A stretch of DNA of 64,000 bases. It comes from Cristatella mucedo. Its lineage: Eukaryota > Bryozoa > Phylactolaemata > Cristatellidae. Below are positions 1-11,639 of the stretch, piece after piece; position 1 is the stretch's first letter; every line of letters starts with the position of its first letter. The notes under the pieces are model-generated. The model saw nothing but the letters and a program-made list of their open reading frames with translations. It was not told the origin of the DNA and made no database searches. The stretch spans positions 14,318,001-14,382,000 of the forward strand of contig WPIO01000002.1 in NCBI GenBank assembly GCA_009760855.2, in the 5' to 3' direction. The position numbers and the translations under genes were made by a program.

Positions 1-29
1 ATTGAATGGTGAGTGATATCATGCTTCAT

Positions 30-352
30 GATCCCAAAGCCTAGAAAGCACTTCCGACCTACGCCTTGACATACCCTGACTTGACCACATTTAAAAAGAA
101 ACTAAAAACACGTTGTGTGCCTATGAGTGCCAACACTGTAGATGTTGCCGATAACCATATTTGTATGTTGACCCTGTGCACGTCCACCTCTAACCATGTT
201 AGGCATGTTGCTTATTGAACCATGCTACTGCTCACAATTCGATCAGCCTTTTTTGCACCAAATGTAACGTGCCTAGTAAGCGATTGAGTTCTCTGAGAGG
301 GAAACACGGAAACACCAAATGTATCTTTATTATTATTATTGTTATTATTATT
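30..352 (+). mobile_element. LINE-A 3' UTR and tail
   Basis: Contains AAAAAGAAACTAAAAACACG, the GCATGTTG/CACCTCTAACCATGTT UTR block, GTGCCTAGTAAGCGATTGAG and a (TTA)n tail. Confidence 0.7.
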
Positions 353-649
353 ATAGGGTCTAAGTGGTCGCCAATGAATGCTGGCTGTCATTTCCCACTG
401 TATTGCTGGTTGTCGTGCGAATGACCTGCAGCTAATACCTAATGCTAAGTCTTAACTCTTCTTCCTCCTCACTGTTTGTGGCTGACAAAAGGCTCGATCT
501 TGCAAACGCCACTGTAAACGCTCAGTCAACCATATCGCCATAGGCCTACTGCCGTCAGCATTTCGCAAGGGCACCATATTGCCAGCAAGCTGTGCCTTTT
601 CATAACCTGGGCATACGATTTTCGTTGGCGTCATGATGCTTGGGGGGGC
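353..649. other. Unassigned sequence
   Basis: Unique-looking sequence after the first LINE-A tail. I see no gene. Confidence 0.4.
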
Positions 650-803
650 ACGATAGCTATCAGCTATCAGCTATCAGCTATCAGCTATCAGCTATCAGCT
701 ATCAGCTATCAGCTCTCAGCCATCAGCCATCAGCCATCAGCCATCAGCCATCAGCCATCAGCCATCAGCCATCAGCCATCAGCTATCAGCTATCAGCTAT
801 ATC
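650..803. repeat. 7-bp tandem array (AGCTATC / AGCCATC)
   Basis: About 22 copies. The first block is AGCTATC, then one CTC variant, then a block of AGCCATC, then AGCTATC again, so variants are grouped and not mixed. Confidence 0.95.
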
Positions 804-2110
804 AGTGATAGCTTGAACAGTCCATAAGGCACGGCCGGACAGCAAGCGTTTCTTTCGCGAGCTACGGAGCCTGACTGGACGCTCTGCCAATTCTGTGCAC
901 TCGTAGCACCTCGCGTACCAGCCTGCGATAAGTATGGACAAACGAGCCTTTCCAAGCCAGTCCACGTAGATACTGTAGTCACTGGGCAGCTGCGAATCGT
1001 GCCAGCAGGAGGGCCGGGCCACTTTTACCGTTCATCATCCGGCTGGAGGGTAGATTGACTAATGGGAGCGTAATAAATTGCGCTCGCTGAACCAGGATGG
1101 ATTTCCGAGAGCTGACAGACATTCGATTGCTTGGCTGGCCACGCCCCTTCCTCGTTTAGCAATCGTCCACGTGCGGCCAGCTATTCCTCCGTGAGTCGGA
1201 GGCGGGGGGGGGGGGGGGGAGTCACACGAACGCATGGATAAAACGGTCCGCGTCGTTACGTCGAATGCCGGAAAGCTGAAGGAGATTGTCGCTATACTCG
1301 GCGACTCCTTGCAGGTACCGTAGCTTCACTCTCGAAGCGCTAGCCGTGGACGCTCGCCGAGGCTCTAGTTCCGTTCCGAGCATGCAGCAGCCTAGCTGCT
1401 GAAGTGGTCGCCTGTTGCAGTGGTCGCTTGTCGCAATGCCTGCCCTCGCCTGAAGATGCCGCTTAACCCGCGGCCGCTGCATAGTTCGTGGACATGTACG
1501 GCGTCACGGCAAAAGGCGAGTCCTCAAATCCTTAAAGGCAGGCGACCGGGATGCGGGGGCGGCTGCTCAGGGGCCTTGGCGCGAGTCTACGTGGCTGGCC
1601 TGAGATTGCCTGGTCTAGTCGAAGGGTGCTTGGTCCCTGTTGGAACTGCCTGACCTGGGTGCGTTCGCCCCGTCACTACTTTCCAGAAAAAGCCCAGCCC
1701 TTACTTCCACGAAGTAGTCCTTCACAAGCGGCTTAAGCTACTGCACCCAAGCAACAACGAGGCTGCGGTAGATTTGACTTCGATTGGCGTGCTAGCTCGA
1801 CGGGCAAGCAGAGCTCTGTTGGCTGAGGCATCTTTCCTGGAAGCAAAGTAAAGAGGATTGATGGCACTCGCGCCAAGCGCCAGAGGCAGTGTTGGGTGGT
1901 AAGTCGACTGGCAGGTAGGTCGGCTTTTCAAATAAAATCACTTCGATGTTAACGGTGAAAATACGTTAAGAGTGAAATGTGTGTGCCTGTTCAGTCCGGA
2001 CAGCGGGCTAGGAGTAAGAGCGCGAGAGCAAAGTAAGAGCGTGACCTCGACCGTGAACAGCCAGACAGCGCCTCGCGGCTGGGAGTGACGGTCATACCTC
2101 ATCGCTAATT
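804..2110. other. Unassigned, moderately GC-rich
   Basis: Contains the poly-G run and several short overlapping frames, none protein-like. I searched it for the missing ITPA N-terminal exon and did not find it. Confidence 0.4.
1203..1220. repeat. Poly-G run
   Basis: About 17 consecutive G after GGC. Its length is likely unreliable in sequencing. Confidence 0.85.
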
Positions 2111-2114
2111 ACAA

Positions 2115-2705
2115 CCCGACACCAGCACGTTTTCAGGAGCCATTTTTATGCTCCACAGTAAAATCATGATCTCTGGCTTCTCAAGCCGTATATCGGGCTT
2201 TCCAATTTCAACCTACGGAACTTTAACTATGGTCTGCACCTGGGCTACATTGGTCACCTTATCGTCCTTGACATCTTCTAAATTAGCCGTAGTAAGTTCA
2301 ATCCTGCTGCCGTCATTAGAGCACTCCAATTTCCAGCCGCGTACCTGTCTCAGCACTACTCTCAGCCGACTGCTGTTTAGCCACGACATTTTCAGTAGAT
2401 ATTCTTGACTGTTGTTTCAGACGTTGACGTACCTCTGCTTTCAGGCTATCCATACTATCCAGAATAGAACGCTTAAATGCAGCCACATTCTGCTAAGCAG
2501 CCAGTACCACCTCGTGATATCCATGGCGTGAGCAGATTTTCATAAGTCACCTAAGATCAGAACTACAGTCTTTGCCAATTTGTCTTATATTGGCTAAGCA
2601 CAGCATCACAATTCGAAGAAGTTCAGCAGGAGATTTCTCTAAATCCCGAAGTTCAGCATAGCAGTCACATACTTCATCATTGAATGACTCACTGTAGCGT
2701 TCAGT
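2115..2705 (-). pseudogene. Decayed reading frame of unknown origin, coiled-coil-like
   Basis: Read from 2700 downwards, one minus-strand frame gives YSESFNDEVCDCYAELRDLE, then PAELLRIVMLCLANIRQIGK, a TGA, more protein-like sequence, a TAG, then SILDSMDSLKAEVRQRLKQQ. After a TAA/TGA near 2310 a one-base shift reopens a frame: IELTTANLEDVKDDKVTN, AQVQTIVKV, a TAG, then VEIGKPDIRLEKPEIMILL. About 190 codons are covered with only a few stops and one shift, and the composition is rich in Leu, Glu, Lys and Gln, as in a helical or coiled-coil protein. Its 5' side abuts a LINE-A tail (2690-2860, - strand). It could be a retroelement gag-like remnant or a processed pseudogene. I do not recognise the family. 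Confidence 0.45.
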
Positions 2706-2860
2706 TTGTAATAATAATACTGATAATGCATTTATTTGTATATCGTCCTCCGAGAACTGAATCTATTTCCAGGCACTTTATAGATGCTTCATAAAAAGCA
2801 TTACAAAATAACTAGTGGTTCGCAAGCAGGAGGCACGGTGTAAGTGGTTTTCGGCTGTAA
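2690..2860 (-). mobile_element. LINE-A tail fragment
   Basis: Reverse tail: AATAATACTGATAATG, then CTCCGAGAACTGAATC and CCAGGCACTTTATAG. Confidence 0.6.
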
Positions 2861-2869
2861 AGCCATTGA

Positions 2870-3369
2870 GTATAGCTTAAGGTTCAACGTTCATGAGTTA
2901 AGTCACAAGCAATGAGACCAGCACAGCACAACCGCTATTGGTCCTTAGCAATTAGCTCACACTTCCAACAACTAACGTTACAAGCGCTTCGCTGCGGCTC
3001 CCGCGTCCGGCCGGAACTCGGACCTCAAACTCGGCGCTCGTAACGGTAATGTAACGTAATCGTAATAATAATGTAATAATGTAATAATGATGTGACGTAT
3101 ATCATAATGTAAGCCGACGCGCGGCGACTAATGGCGACGTCTAAACCTTGTAGCACGGCCAGTTACTTGAAGGTGCCATACCAACGTACGCAGGTGCGCC
3201 GGCAGTAGCAGGAACAGGTCAGCGACATAGAGCTCTCAAACCTTAACATGTCAAGTAGATATCCATAATGTAGAAAAGTCTGTTTAAAAGCAGCGAACGG
3301 TTACAGGCGTTCAACAGTGGCCACGAGACACACCAACGGGTCTCCGGCCTAGAGCTGAAATCAGCTCCA
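2870..3369. other. Unassigned
   Basis: Includes a GTAATAATG-rich patch at 3045-3095. No gene seen. Confidence 0.4.
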
Positions 3370-3530
3370 ATGTCAATGCCGAATGCTATATCGCAACTGC
3401 CAGCCTATCTCTGAATGCGTACCAAAAGCTGCTTAGGCTGTGAGTGCGCTATACAAAACTCTCCTGCGTAACACCCACGTGGTCTTTATGACTTTGTGGA
3501 GTTACAGACGGAGATACATTACAATATCTC
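3370..3530 (+). mobile_element. LINE-B 3' UTR fragment
   Basis: AAAGCTGCTTAGGCTGTGAG, TGCGCTATACAAAACTCTCC, GTGGAGTTACAGACGGAGAT. Confidence 0.65.
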
Positions 3531-3539
3531 TGGGCGCCG

Positions 3540-4990
3540 GCTTTTTGTATGGCCTCAGCTACCGGAATCGCAACTAACTAACTACCGGATAATTGCAAAT
3601 AATGATTGTTTGCCAAACGTTCGGCTGATTTCCTGGTACCTCCGTTTTACCACCGCTGGCCAAACATGGTTCTGCTCGCATAATTATGACAAATAAGTTC
3701 GTATGACAGCATGCTTTAAGTAAACTCATTTTGAAACACTCTGGATTCGTTGGGATTCACTGCACAGATAAAAAAGCTTTCATGAAACGATGAAACAAAG
3801 ATGTGCTACTTCCGGAATCTGTAGCCATTGTCCGCCAAGGCTAACGTCCGGGAACAATTGCTTCTCTGCAGTACCTGTACTTGGCTGGGCGCATAGCGCC
3901 TGTTCGATGCGAAGCATACGAGTCCTCTTACGCCGCTAATCCAATCGCCCTACCGTCGCATGTGCACCTGCCTGTATGGCCTAAATAAAGTGTCGCCTGC
4001 TGCCCACCGTTGCTCTAGATGACTGTATGTTGGGTGACTCGCGGTAGTCTTCGGTGCCACACCAAATCTCTGCAGTCCGCCGCCTTCACTCGAGGGTTAG
4101 CAGGCTCAGCCGAGAGCGCTGGCTTAAAGTCAAAGGTCTGTCTAGTAGGGTTGGCAGTTTGTGGTGGTCTATTAGTCATGCAGCCGGCATGCCTTGCCGG
4201 GGCGATGCGGTATTTCGGCAGAAATCTGTCGATCAGCGGCTGCACCTGCCTCCCCTCCTCTACCTACGGGCAGACGCTGCGTCGATCGATCGTTCGAAGG
4301 TCGGAACGAACAGACCGCTCAGCCAGCCATAGGTCGCTCAGCGGGCGATACGAGCAGTCATCGCGAGCACTATGCCATCGCTAGGCGTATGGGCGTGCCC
4401 AACAACGCCATCGCTCGGCGTGTACGTGTGCACGACGCCGCAGCTTGGCTTGAGCGCTGCAGATCGGCCGAGCGAGACTGCGAGGAGCATTGCTCCTGGC
4501 AGCGACGAGCGGCAGGCCGTCTAGGGCAAACGAGGCCCTTTTTCGTGCACTGGCTGAGCCTCGCCCTCGCGCGGTTGGATAGAATTAAAACAGTGCGGCG
4601 GCTACTGTGCTCGACCGCAGGTCAGCTGCGCCCGCTCGGCCGCTGCTAAGAGCGAGCGGCCGAGCGAGCGGCCGCTGTACTTGCTCACGCACCGGCTTAG
4701 CGACGGCGGCGGCTACGGTAGCCCGAACTGGCTGCTGCAATCAAAACCAGGGTCGCGGCCAGCGCAGCAGATGAGGTTTGGCAATCGAGGGGGAGAAGGG
4801 TAACCTATACTACAGCTATGAGGTCCCTCCGGCAGCCCATTCGCAACCGGATGGCACTGGAGCGATTCACGAGAGCCCTTCGCCGGGATCTGGCGGCACA
4901 TGCAGAATATATGCAGTAACAATAACACAATATACAATAATATACATTCAGTATAATATATAATATATAATATGCAACATACAATAACAC
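3540..4990. other. Unassigned, with a GC-rich block 4020-4760
   Basis: The GC-rich block has long open frames in several phases at once (up to 151 codons), which is the pattern of low stop density and not of a gene. 4900-4990 is AT-rich with a TATAATAT run. Confidence 0.4.
4633..4666. repeat. GC-rich inverted repeat, 12-bp arms
   Basis: CGCTCGGCCGCT, a 10-base loop, then AGCGGCCGAGCG. In a GC-rich block with no recognised gene. Confidence 0.85.
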
Positions 4991-4999
4991 GTGCAGTAT

Positions 5000-5280
5000 A
5001 CGCTTGACTTCAAATGGAAAGCTCCTTTCAACTCACCCTCTCGAAGGGCTCGGGCCTGGAACTCAAAAAGCGGTATTCCGGTGGCAAGAAGACTCACGCG
5101 AGCGGCACTTCCACATCGCTCTAGGTGCTGCACTGCTCCCTCCCTCCAGGTTAACGACCAGAGCTTCGCGTTTCAGGAACGCACCAGCCTTAAGCCTTGC
5201 AAATTCAAAGTGCCTAGAATTAGATTTGAGTCCTTCGAGGGCCCTCTGCAAATATATATTGTTATCGTCATTACTTATTC
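5000..5280 (+). mobile_element. LINE-A 3' fragment, diverged
   Basis: GGGCCTGGAACTCAAAAAGC resembles the C-terminal KAWNSIP codons of other copies, and GTGCCTAGAATTAGATTTGA plus a TTGTTATCGTCATTAC tail closes it. Long overlapping frames here are by-products. Confidence 0.5.
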
Positions 5281-5574
5281 CAAACCTTCGCCTCCAACCG
5301 CGTCGGCATTGGCGAAGCCGCGAGATCGAAACACCCTCAGGTCTAGCCGAGAGCGATGGCCATGCGCCGGAGAAGATAGGTTTTGCCGAAGTCATGTCTA
5401 GAACCAGTTGCACCGCTAAACAGCAGCTCGCACACTACTCGAGTACAAGAGCTGCTCCTTCAATTTAGAGCCATAGATATACAGGGTGTGCACTGGTTGG
5501 GCACGTTCGTACCAGAGCTGAGCCCTTTCGAAGGCATGGCGCCGAGAACAACCTTGACCGAAGTCTAATGAGTG

Positions 5575-5650
5575 TAAAGTGATGTAATGCAACGCAATGT
5601 ATCTCCGCCTGTAGCTCCACAAAGCCATAAAGACTATGTGAGTGTTACGC
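5575..5650 (-). mobile_element. LINE-B 3' terminal fragment
   Basis: ATCTCCGCCTGTAGCTCCAC and AAAGACTATGTGAGTGTTAC in reverse. Confidence 0.55.
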
Positions 5651-5734
5651 TATGGCCAATGCCCGGTGCAATTAAGTAGCCCTGGCTTGAATAGGTTTAG
5701 ACTGCTAATGTACACGCTGGAGCTACACTTTCAG

Positions 5735-8700
5735 GTTGTGGCAGCCAAGGCCGAGTTGCCGGAGCTACAGGGACAGGCAGAGGAGATTGCTGAAGCCAAA
5801 TGCCGGGCCGCATCGGATCTGATTAAGGCACCGGTGCTGATAGATGACTCAAGCCTCTGCTTCAATGCGCTCGGTGGCCTGCCCGGGCCCTATATCAAAT
5901 GGTTTCTCGACAAGCTAGAACCAGGCGGTAAGGGCGTCAGAATTCAGCCGACACCGGTCACGGGTCGCCCGCGTGCTGTGCTATGCAAGAGTGAACAACC
6001 ACGTTTTCTCATTGCTTGTAGCTTAAATTGCATGTAATTGATAGGTCACTAGCGATAATAATGATGATAGGTCGTCTGTGCAGCATCGTAAGAGAATGAA
6101 ATCTGTATCGAGGCACTTTACATCTCGCTGCAAGAGCATTAATAACGAAGGGCTAGAGACATTCAGGGTATTAGCATGCTTAGATAGGCATGCAAAAGCA
6201 CAGAAATATCACGCTTAGACGCGAGCGCAAGAGCAAAAACTCAAAGGAAATTAGGGCCGCATGCTAGTAGGACCTTTGGCCAGAAGCATGCATTTGATTA
6301 TGCACAAGTGGGCACGAACATTGCCCAGGAACGGGAAAGACAGCGTTACGGGACCAAGGGAAAGCTGACCGGAAGCGGATGCGTCTTGAGCCCAGTGCTT
6401 AAATGGTGCAGCGGATAGTTGCAGGCCTTGACCGTCGCCGATTGTGAGTTACAGACTTTCGGTGCCTATGAGCTGATGGCTCGATGACCAAAGCATTAAC
6501 ATTTGGTACAAGGGGGCGTTAAATGCTGAGAAGCGGGTATTTCGAGAGCACTTTGGAGCAGCAAGGTCGCATGGTTATGCTGGTGCACGCGAGTCGCGTG
6601 ACCGGTCCGGCCAGACTGCTTATTTTAAGATCGATCCGATTCGGTTAATAGCATCAGTCATCAGCCCCTATACAGGCCAATATAAGTCCGTCAATTTGTA
6701 TGCATTTGAAACGCGCCGAGAACTTCAAAGGACTCCTACTTCATTGTTTATTACATACAAAAAGAAGGTGAGCTGATTTAACAGCCTCATTTATATAAGG
6801 GCAGACGATCTATCACCGCCGCTTGCAGTGAGCAATACAGGATCGCCCACTTCAGTACACGAACCTAAGAGCTGGGTCGTGAAGAGCGAGCACCGTACCC
6901 CTGAGAAAAGACCCAGAGGCGTAATTCAGATATCAAGTACATTATTATTACAGATTGACAGGTGTTCGCGAAACAATCCGCTCTAATATTACGGTTGTTT
7001 TCTTCAAAAGCTTCAGTGGATTTGAAGAAGTATGCACCACTCGAATAACTCGGTTTATTCAAATAACTTTAGCGAAACGCTGACGGCGAAACGAACGGTG
7101 ACAAGCTGAAGGTGATACGACTGGCGAGACGAGCACGTAATCCCTGGTCTTACCCTCGGGGTAAGGTACTCGCTCTCTACGACCCATATCGTGGGTTCGA
7201 GTCCTGCAGTGGGCGATCCTGTATTGCCCCTTGCAAGTGGCGGCAATTGCCGTAAATGATCTTTTGCCGCTATAAAATGAGGCCATTGACTCAGCTGACC
7301 TAAATTTATTGAACCGGCGGGCTTCCCTTGCACTAATGCATTAACCTCGCTACCCGCTTTAGAGCACGCCCCCCCGGCCGCACGACCCACCCCGAAATAG
7401 GTGCTATACACCTACTTCGCCGGTCGCCTCAATAAATCACAAACAAGCTAGACACCGCCTCGTGGGGCGTCGCGGAGGCGAAATCCTGCGAATATGACGG
7501 TAGAGGGCGCTGCCGCGAGCGAGCGCCGTCCGCAGCAAGCAGCGAAGAGAAGGTTATTCCCTCCAGCTACAGAGACGACTGGGGGCATGCAGAAGGCACT
7601 GGACGGGCGGAAGAATTCCCGCGGCTGACGGCAGCTAATGTCGCGATGTCGCTTGCTATCTGCTGGGACGAGTGGGAAGCGAGAGCGGCGGGCGAGCGAG
7701 AGCGAGGCGGGAGCTGCAGCCGTCTGCTAGACGGCTCCCGCCAGAAGTCATTCGTGACTCGAGCGAACCGTGAAATACGGGTCATAGCTCATTGAATGCG
7801 CTTGAAAAGTGGCTAGACGAACGAACGTGTGTAGCAGCCGACAGTGCGTACACCGCTCAGCATGCTCGCCCGCGCCCACGACGAGTTTAGTTGTCGGCAC
7901 TTACCTTGGGGCGTAAGTCTGCCAGTGACACGATCGTTCAGGGCAGCTGAATTCGCGGGTAGCCCGGTGTAGCGGCAAGGCCGTGGCTGACTTGGGTCAT
8001 GCTAGGTCGCTCCTTCAGGCGACATAATGTATGTTACCTCTAGACATATTATTTATGCTTGCTTGCACTGTGCTACCACTAACCATTTGATTATGCTTCC
8101 GTCATGGCACGTTTAAAGTGCCCTGAAAGAGATTGGGTTCTCTGAGGGTGCCATACAAACGCATTATTATTGTTATTATTATTATTCTGGTCACGTCCAC
8201 AAACCAATTCAAAGCTGGATGAAAGGTGAGAGGTCAGAGAGGCTGCCTGTGCCTTTGGAGCCTCACCGGTAAGCCTAGAAATTAAACTAGCCAGACTAGC
8301 AGGAATGGACAAAAGACGAATAGGTCGTAGCGTGAGGCGGACTCTCCTGTTTCATATGCCGTCGCCGTAGCGTCACCCAGACGTTTAATCAAGGCTGAAA
8401 ACGCGATTAAAGCGTTGTGGTATTGGGAGCAATGGGTGCAGTTAAAGGTATTACGTTGCAAAATCGTTTCAAGAACGAGGCGCTTTTGGCTCGTGAAAGA
8501 ATTGTTAAAACAGCGATCAGTATTATGCGGTTGACTCGATGCTTCCTAATCTTGTTAACTGCAGGATTGCACCGATTGCTGTTCGGATTTGAAGATAAGA
8601 CGGCGGTTGCTCACTGCACGGTGGCCTACTGTGCTGGTCTGGGAGAGCCGGTGAGGCTATTCACTGGCACAGTGACCGGCAAGATAGTCGAGCCACGGGG

Positions 8701-8857
8701 CCAGTTTGAGGGTCGTGGCTGGTACCCCTGCTTCCAGCCGGACGGAAGCTCGCAGACTTTCGGCGAAATGACAGACGGGGAGATTAATCGGCAGTCTCAC
8801 CGCTTCCTCGCCCTCTCAGCTCTGCGGAGGTATCTGCTGCAGCCCGATTTGCAATGA
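5735..8857 (+). CDS. ITPA: Inosine triphosphate pyrophosphatase (ITPA), 3' two coding exons; N-terminus not found
   Basis: ITPA-family (Ham1/RdgB) enzymes hydrolyse ITP, dITP and XTP to monophosphates in the cytosol and so cleanse the nucleotide pool. Exon 5735-5927 follows an acceptor ending TTTCAG and ends at GGCG|GTAAGG (phase 1). Exon 8565-8857 follows AACTGCAG and ends in TGA. The join restores a Gly codon and gives about 161 residues, against roughly 194 in human ITPA. Visible landmarks are the metal-binding Glu in AEEI, the Asp in LIDDSS, the hallmark [16 protein letters not shown] block, CFQPDG, and the terminal SHR base-recognition motif. The first ~33 residues, which carry the TGNxxK phosphate loop, could not be found upstream; they may lie left of the window or in a short diverged exon. 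The last exon is one block, where human ITPA uses several. Two conserved residues are changed: WDP reads WYP and EKN reads EIN. It may therefore be a weakened paralogue or a pseudogene without stops. Family assignment is sure; activity is not. Confidence 0.88.
6050..6170 (-). mobile_element. LINE-A tail fragment
   Basis: ATAATAATGATGATAGG, then GAGAATGAAATC and GAGGCACTTTACATC. Confidence 0.5.
6370..6520 (-). mobile_element. LINE-A-related fragment, weak
   Basis: GTGAGTTACAGACTTTCGGT and CCTATGAGCTGATGGCTCG parallel the 33640-34190 copy. Confidence 0.4.
6775..6915 (-). mobile_element. SINE-1, diverged
   Basis: GCTGATTTAACAGCCTCATT in reverse, then CACCGCCGCTTGCAGTG. The B box is damaged. 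Confidence 0.6.
7143..7306 (+). mobile_element. SINE-1 in ITPA intron
   Basis: GTGGGTTCGAGTCCTGCAGT carries the B box; ends near GGCCATTGACTCAGCTGACC. Confidence 0.7.
8040..8190 (+). mobile_element. LINE-A tail in ITPA intron
   Basis: CACTAACCATTTGATTATGC, then AAGTGCCCTGAAAGAGATTG and (ATT)n. Confidence 0.65.
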
Positions 8858-9954
8858 CCTTGATAGTCCAGCTAGAGACGGCAGCGTCTCACCCCGCGGA
8901 CGAGCGTGCGAGCTGCACAGGTGCAGACAGTCAAGTTAAGGGCGGCTACCTCAACCCCCCAGCACGGTCGCTCATTGGCTCGAGGCTCTAGGCACTAGCA
9001 CGTCGCTTAAACCCAGCCGGTCTCCGATCCGTACATAGTGTCCCGTCGCCGCGAAGCTCAGCTCGTGCTTTGGACCGTTAGGGTATTAATGACAGCTTGA
9101 TCTTGTCTTCATTCTTTTTTCCGCATCCAACAGACACACCGGCGTCTGCTTGCTACGGCTGCAGGGGCCGAATTTTCGAAGCTATGCGTACTGGCCAGCG
9201 GCGATGCGTCGGCGATTGGCTGAGCCACTGCACTCAAGGCAGGTGCGATGCATTTCTGCTAGAGCAGCCTACAAACTCCCAGGAGACGCGTCGACTTCAA
9301 TGCGTGCACGTTGTACCTTCCGCTCCAGACCGGCTGACTGTGAGATGACGCATTGAATCGACACATTGTCACCAGTAATTAGCAGATTGGGTCTTTCTGT
9401 GGGGGCGTGATCGCTGAGTTGCCATATTAGCTTCGTGCGGCGGGCTCAAAGTTAGGGGCGGTCGAACAGATGCAGAGAGAAAACCAGCACTACGAACTTG
9501 GCCGTGTGATGACATTTTACTAACAAAAGATGTTGATTGCGTAACGGCGAATCGGGTGTCGGGGCGAGCGGTCGTTCAGCGGTCTCTTACAGTCGCAGCC
9601 CAATTTCTCTCTTTTGTCTGTCTCGGTGCGTTTGCGTGTCCGCGCGAGTCTCCGTCTGTGCTCGTGCCTATTTTTCGGTGGGCGAGCGCTTTCAAAATTC
9701 AGCGTGCCGCCTCAAGCGTCGAGCGCTCACTGGACGCCGTCCTCGGCTCGAGGTCTCGAGCGGCGCTGGATTTATATCTCGACTCTACGAAGTGAAACCG
9801 AAAGCGAAGTCGAGCGAAATGATCAGCGAAGCCACGTATAAAGGGAACGAGCACCGTCGGAGTCGGAAGAACGACGAAGGTGAGGGGAGTCGAACGACGG
9901 GGGGGGGGGGAGTCGAAGCTGCGACTGCTACGTGCTCGCTTGATGACAGATGCC
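8858..9954. other. Region 3' of ITPA, unassigned
   Basis: No clear polyadenylation signal was seen close to the ITPA stop. A CpG-rich part from 9530 has overlapping frames without family resemblance, and a poly-G run occurs at 9900-9910. Confidence 0.4.
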
Positions 9955-11059
<1,105 letters not shown>

Positions 11060-11480
11060 ATTGAATGGTCGGCTGGGGACCGAAGAAATTCTGAGGAATT
11101 CTAAGCTGAACGCTACGGGATACCAAAGTACGAGTTTGCGGAATTCGTGCAAGTCGTTAAACCTGCGCTGCGAAGCCTGATTGTTTCTTACCGTACACAA
11201 ACTCACAATGCCCACAGAATGCCTATGCAAATTTGAGCGTAATTTCGCTACCTCATAGTCATAATCCCTTGTGTGCTTACGTATGCTGACAGTGAGCATG
11301 CTGCCACTAAACGTGCTGACCCTGTGCATATAACCTCTAACCATGTTGTGCTTGCTGTCATTGCGCATGCTGCCACTAACCATTTGACCATGCTTCCTTT
11401 GAAGCATATTTTAAGTGCCTAGAAAGAGATTGAGTTCTCTGAGGGCGCTATAACAAATGTATTATTATGATTATTATTAA
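11060..11480 (+). mobile_element. LINE-A 3' UTR and tail
   Basis: The block from about 11265 is a clear UTR match (ACCTCTAACCATGTTG, AGTGCCTAGAAAGAGATTGA). Upstream similarity is weaker. Confidence 0.65.
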
Positions 11481-11639
11481 CCATTTCGCATTCATTCATC
11501 CCAGCCTAAGGGCTAGCTTTTCCGAAGCACGAAGAAGCTTTCACCAAAAGGATATTATTATAAAGTATTATTAATGTTATCAGGTTTTAACAATATTATT
11601 ATATTGTATTACAATATCATTATTATAATGGATTAATAT

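Noticed and set aside
650-803. CRISPR-like array
   Set aside because: Continuous 7-bp tandem repeats without spacers, in animal DNA.
3131-3175. First ITPA exon starting ATGGCGACG
   Set aside because: It reads MATSKPCSTASYLK and lacks the TGNxxK motif expected in the ITPA N-terminus.
4194-4649. 151-codon + strand open frame
   Set aside because: It lies in a GC-rich block where three frames are open at once; no domain, and the sequence includes an inverted repeat.
5004-5468. 154-codon + strand open frame and a 116-codon frame opposite
   Set aside because: The interval carries LINE-A 3' landmarks and its tail, so the frames are repeat by-products.
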